From Acinetobacter sp. ANC 3813 (lineage in GTDB: Bacteria; Pseudomonadota; Gammaproteobacteria; Pseudomonadales; Moraxellaceae): DNA of 64,000 bases. A program made the translations under genes and the position numbers. Below the pieces are notes generated by a model. That model ran no database searches and was not told where the DNA came from. It saw only the letters and a program-made list of their open reading frames with translations. Location of the stretch: positions 62,001-126,000 of the forward strand of contig NZ_NEGK01000005.1 of the NCBI RefSeq assembly GCF_002135435.1, read 5' to 3'. Positions 60,918 through 64,000 of this stretch are shown in pieces (the first letter of the stretch is position 1; each line of letters opens with the position of its first letter).

Positions 60918-62021
60918 ATGACTGCCAAAACTGTTCTCGCGCCGCTTACTCAAATTCCGCCTGAGCTGCAAACCATTGCAGATTATGAGCAGGAAGCGCA
61001 GAAACACCTGTCTGACATGGTATGGCAGTATTTGCAAGGCGGCTCAATGGAAGAGCACAGTGTCCGCAGCAATTTAGATCAGTTCGCGCAAATTCAGCTC
61101 ATGCCGCGCATGCTGCGCAACCTGACGCATGGCAGCACCGAATGTGAAATTTTAGGTCAGCGTTTTGAGCATCCCATTTTTTTAGCGCCGATTGGCCATC
61201 AACAGCAATATCACCCAGAAGGCGAAGCTGCCTGTGCGCTGGCAGCAGAAGTACTCGGCAGCAACATGGTGCTGAGCACCTTTACCAATACTGATATGCG
61301 GGCTTTAAAGCAGGATAATCCCCGAAAATGGTTTCAGCTGTATTGGCAAGGCTCACGTGACAAATCTCTAGCATTGGTCAAACTGGCCGAAGCGCAAAAT
61401 TTTAAAGCCATTGTGGTAACTGTGGACTCTCCGCATACAGGCATCCGCGACCGTGAGCGCCGGGTATTTTTTCATTTGCCAGAAGGCATGCAGCATCCGC
61501 ATACACCTACGCATATTCCCCTGCCTGAATTAAGACAAGGTGATCATCCTGTGTTTAATGGCCTGATGGCCATTGCGCCAACTTGGGAAGATATTGCATG
61601 GCTGGTACAGCAAACAGACCTGCCCGTAATTCTCAAAGGTATTCTGCATCCGCTGGATGCGCAATTGGCGATTGAGCATGGTGTACAAGGCATTATTGTC
61701 TCGAATCACGGCGGACGGGTGTTGGATACTGGCATTGCGCCTCTAATCGCTCTGCAGCTCATCAAAAAAGTTGTTCCTGCCGATTTTCCACTTTTATATG
61801 ATGGCGGCATCCGCCGCGGCTCCGATGTGTTTAAAGCGCTGGCTCTCGGAGCATCTGCCGTTTTCATTGGCCGTCCCGCAATTTATGGCCTAGCAAGTGC
61901 TGGGGCATTGGGTGTGGCACATGTACTGAAAATCTTAAAGGAAGAATTTGAGATTACGATGGCGTTAATGGGAACAGCTACGCTGAATGACATCACAGAA
62001 GAATATATTTTTCATAAATAG
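60918..62021 (+). CDS. FMN-dependent alpha-hydroxyacid oxidase/dehydrogenase
   Basis: The 367-aa TIM-barrel flavoenzyme has IFLAPIGHQQQYHPEGE, TVDSPHTGIRDRERR, the catalytic His in VSNHGGRVLDTG, and the phosphate-binding DGGIRRGSDVFKAL and GRPAIYGLASAG. It oxidises an L-2-hydroxy acid (lactate-oxidase or LldD-like). It lies 95 bp after piuC in the same direction, so a functional link to the siderophore locus is possible but unproven. Lactate 2-monooxygenase-like enzymes are alternatives. Confidence 0.78.
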   Translation: MTAKTVLAPLTQIPPELQTIADYEQEAQKHLSDMVWQYLQGGSMEEHSVRSNLDQFAQIQLMPRMLRNLTHGSTECEILGQRFEHPIFLAPIGHQQQYHPEGEAACALAAEVLGSNMVLSTFTNTDMRALKQDNPRKWFQLYWQGSRDKSLALVKLAEAQNFKAIVVTVDSPHTGIRDRERRVFFHLPEGMQHPHTPTHIPLPELRQGDHPVFNGLMAIAPTWEDIAWLVQQTDLPVILKGILHPLDAQLAIEHGVQGIIVSNHGGRVLDTGIAPLIALQLIKKVVPADFPLLYDGGIRRGSDVFKALALGASAVFIGRPAIYGLASAGALGVAHVLKILKEEFEITMALMGTATLNDITEEYIFHK

Positions 62022-62290
62022 GTAGTTCAAAGGAAAATATTTTCTTTAACCCAAGTAAGGACGCAAAAATAGGAAATTATTTCCGGAATAAGTGCATTAA
62101 TATTTAGTTATAGATTTGCAAGCTCTGCGGTAAAGCTAAGGCACTTAAAAACCACACCATTTTTTAATGCTTTAGGCTAAGCCCTCCGAATTTAGACTTG
62201 TAAATTGATACAATAGACACAATCTATACAAGCAGTAGTGTTGCCTTTATCCAAGACTCGCGCAACCGGAACTGCACAAGGAGTTACCTC

Positions 62291-63988
62291 ATGATGTTAG
62301 CTGATCCAAGTAAAAAATACCGCCGCATGTACCAGCGTGTTGATTTGCCTGACCGTCAATGGCCAGATAAAGAAATCAATCAAGCGCCTATTTGGATGAG
62401 CACAGACCTTCGTGACGGCAACCAAGCGATTTTTGAGCCAATGAACATCGAACAAAAGTTCAAAATGTTCCAAATGTTGGTCAAAATTGGCTTCAAGCAC
62501 ATTGAAATCGGCTTCCCTTCTGCATCTCAAGTTGACTTTGACTTCACTCGTTTATTGATTGAAGGCGGCCACATTCCAGACGACGTATATATCGAAGTTT
62601 TGGTTCAGGCGCGCGATCATTTGATTCAGCGTACATTTGAATCATTGCAGGGTGCAAAACGCGCAATTGTGCATATCTACAACTCAAACTCTCCGACCTT
62701 CCGTCAAAAAGTTTTGAATGTGGATATTGCGGGCGCAAAACAATTGGCGATCAATGCTGCAACGAAAGTTAAAGAATATGCAGCAAAACAGCCAGAAACT
62801 GATTTTATTTTCCAATACAGCCCAGAATGTTTCTCTGCAACTGAATTAGACGTTGCGAAAGATGTCTGTGATGCAGTGACTGAAATTTGGGAAGCATCTG
62901 CAGATAACAAAGTGATTTTAAACTTGCCTGCAACTGTTGAAGTTTCTGGCCCGCACGTTTATGCAGACCAAATTGAATGGATGCACCGCAATATTGAACG
63001 CCGTGAAGGTGTCATTATTTCTGTGCACTGCCACAATGACCGCGGCTGTGGTATTGCAGCGTCTGAATTAGCGATTATGGCTGGTGCTGACCGTGTTGAA
63101 GGCTGTGTCTTCGGCAATGGTGAACGTACAGGTAACGTGGACGTTGCAGCGATTGCATTGAACATGTATACCCAAGGTGTGGCGCCTAACTTAGACTTCT
63201 CCAACATTAACGAAATTATTGCAACTGTTGAAGAGTGCACAGGCTTGCCAATCCATCCGCGCCATCCATATGCAGGCGACTTGGTATTTACCGCATTCTC
63301 AGGTTCGCATCAGGATGCGATCAAAAAAGGCTTTGAACAGCAAAAAGACCAAGAAATTTGGGATATGCCTTACTTGCCAATCGACCCGAAAGACTTAGGC
63401 CGTGACTATGATGCCGTGATCCGTGTGAACTCACAGTCAGGTAAAGGCGGTATTGCTTACTTATTAGAAGCAAACTACAACGTGGTATTGCCGCGCCGCT
63501 TGCAAATTGAATTCTCTCAAGTGGTACAGCAAGTTGCTGATGAAGAAGGTGTTGAAGTTTCTGCACAGCAAATTTGGACCTTGTTCAAAGACACCTATGT
63601 GGCCGTTAAAGATACACATTACTCAGCGAAAAACTACCGTTTGTCTGATGAAAATGGCAACCAAGTCATTGAGTTGGATATGAGCATAGACGGTGAAATC
63701 CGCCACTTGCGCGGTGAAGGCAACGGTCCGATTTCAGCAATCTTAAATGCATTGCAATTGCCAATTGACGTTGTGAACTATGAAGAGCGCAGCATCAGCT
63801 CTGGCGCGCATGCCAAAGCATTGGCATTAATCGAACTTCAAGTTCAGGGTACAGGCAAATCTGCATTTGGTGCAGGCGTGCATGACAACATTGTGACTTC
63901 TTCGATTGAAGCGATTTTAGCGGCTGCCAACCGTTTGATTGATCAAGGCGTCTTAAGCGCTGAACAAGCGATTGCCACTGCTGTCTAA
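62291..63988 (+). CDS. leuA: 2-Isopropylmalate synthase
   Basis: LeuA condenses acetyl-CoA with 2-oxoisovalerate, the first committed step to leucine. At 565 aa it is the long type (fungal/actinobacterial-like LeuA2): catalytic TDLRDGNQAIFEPM near residue 37, HCHNDRGCGIAASELA (metal His), NGERTGNVD, and a C-terminal regulatory domain with GEGNGPISAILNAL. CAAGGAG precedes ATGATG. Its substrate comes from the ilv pathway encoded at the other end of the window. Confidence 0.95.
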   Translation: MMLADPSKKYRRMYQRVDLPDRQWPDKEINQAPIWMSTDLRDGNQAIFEPMNIEQKFKMFQMLVKIGFKHIEIGFPSASQVDFDFTRLLIEGGHIPDDVYIEVLVQARDHLIQRTFESLQGAKRAIVHIYNSNSPTFRQKVLNVDIAGAKQLAINAATKVKEYAAKQPETDFIFQYSPECFSATELDVAKDVCDAVTEIWEASADNKVILNLPATVEVSGPHVYADQIEWMHRNIERREGVIISVHCHNDRGCGIAASELAIMAGADRVEGCVFGNGERTGNVDVAAIALNMYTQGVAPNLDFSNINEIIATVEECTGLPIHPRHPYAGDLVFTAFSGSHQDAIKKGFEQQKDQEIWDMPYLPIDPKDLGRDYDAVIRVNSQSGKGGIAYLLEANYNVVLPRRLQIEFSQVVQQVADEEGVEVSAQQIWTLFKDTYVAVKDTHYSAKNYRLSDENGNQVIELDMSIDGEIRHLRGEGNGPISAILNALQLPIDVVNYEERSISSGAHAKALALIELQVQGTGKSAFGAGVHDNIVTSSIEAILAAANRLIDQGVLSAEQAIATAV

Positions 63989-64000
63989 GCCATACGGCCA

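Overview
The window is a chromosomal segment of a gammaproteobacterium, almost certainly Acinetobacter. The gene orders leuS-lptE-holA, ilvI-ilvH-ilvC, tig-clpP-clpX, rhodanese-grxC-secB and orn/rsgA (divergent) all fit. So do a PiuA-type siderophore receptor followed by piuC, and an iron-sulfur fumarase of the long class I type. Base composition is moderate (about 40-45% GC by eye) and codon use is even, except in the pilus region near the left end, which is visibly AT-rich. I see no tRNA, rRNA, CRISPR array, prophage or intact insertion sequence.

Layout. 1-1450: end of a two-gene unit (GT4 glycosyltransferase, then a PAP2-like protein cut by the window edge). 1686-5766: a four-gene archaic chaperone-usher pilus operon (pilin, chaperone, usher, second small pilin-like subunit), preceded by an 830-bp AT-rich gap that holds a decayed reading frame. 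6597-7424: a secreted XAC2610-like protein. 7425-12500: the branched-chain amino acid genes ilvI-ilvH-ilvC. Downstream of ilvC lies an unusual mosaic: two extra copies of the last 15 codons of ilvC, two copies of a spacer with terminator and palindrome, and 33 tandem copies of a 7-bp unit. 12522-22283: DUF4124 protein, leuS-lptE-holA, and a MacAB-type tripartite efflux operon with its own lipoprotein outer-membrane factor and a candidate Fur box. 22353-34000: Sel1-repeat protein, tcdA, orn, rsgA, rhodanese-grxC-secB, fabI, a TatD nuclease, two paralogous DUF3298/RsiV-like lipoproteins and prfC. 33881-43640: an MHYT-GGDEF-EAL protein, a tail-specific protease, nagZ, a methyltransferase, an alpha/beta hydrolase fused to a PilZ-like domain, and proA. 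44291-50345: ackA-pta, a LysE-type exporter convergent with an AraC regulator, a methyltransferase, and an unannotated 28-codon membrane peptide ending in a strong terminator. 50671-57281: fumarase, two small envelope proteins, clpX, clpP, tig. 57783-63988: a PiuA/Fiu-like siderophore receptor, piuC, an FMN-dependent 2-hydroxyacid oxidase, and leuA.

Most of the window is ordinary housekeeping: BCAA synthesis, acetate overflow (Pta-AckA), proteostasis, translation, redox and peptidoglycan recycling. Iron links two separate loci if the Fur-box readings are right (macAB-OMF and piuA). Cyclic-di-GMP may link the MHYT-GGDEF-EAL enzyme, the PilZ-hydrolase fusion and possibly the pilus. The observations most worth a second look are the ilvC 3'-end mosaic with its heptamer array, the small membrane peptide at 50259-50345, and the hydrolase-PilZ fusion. 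No clearly new multigene defence or mobile system was found.
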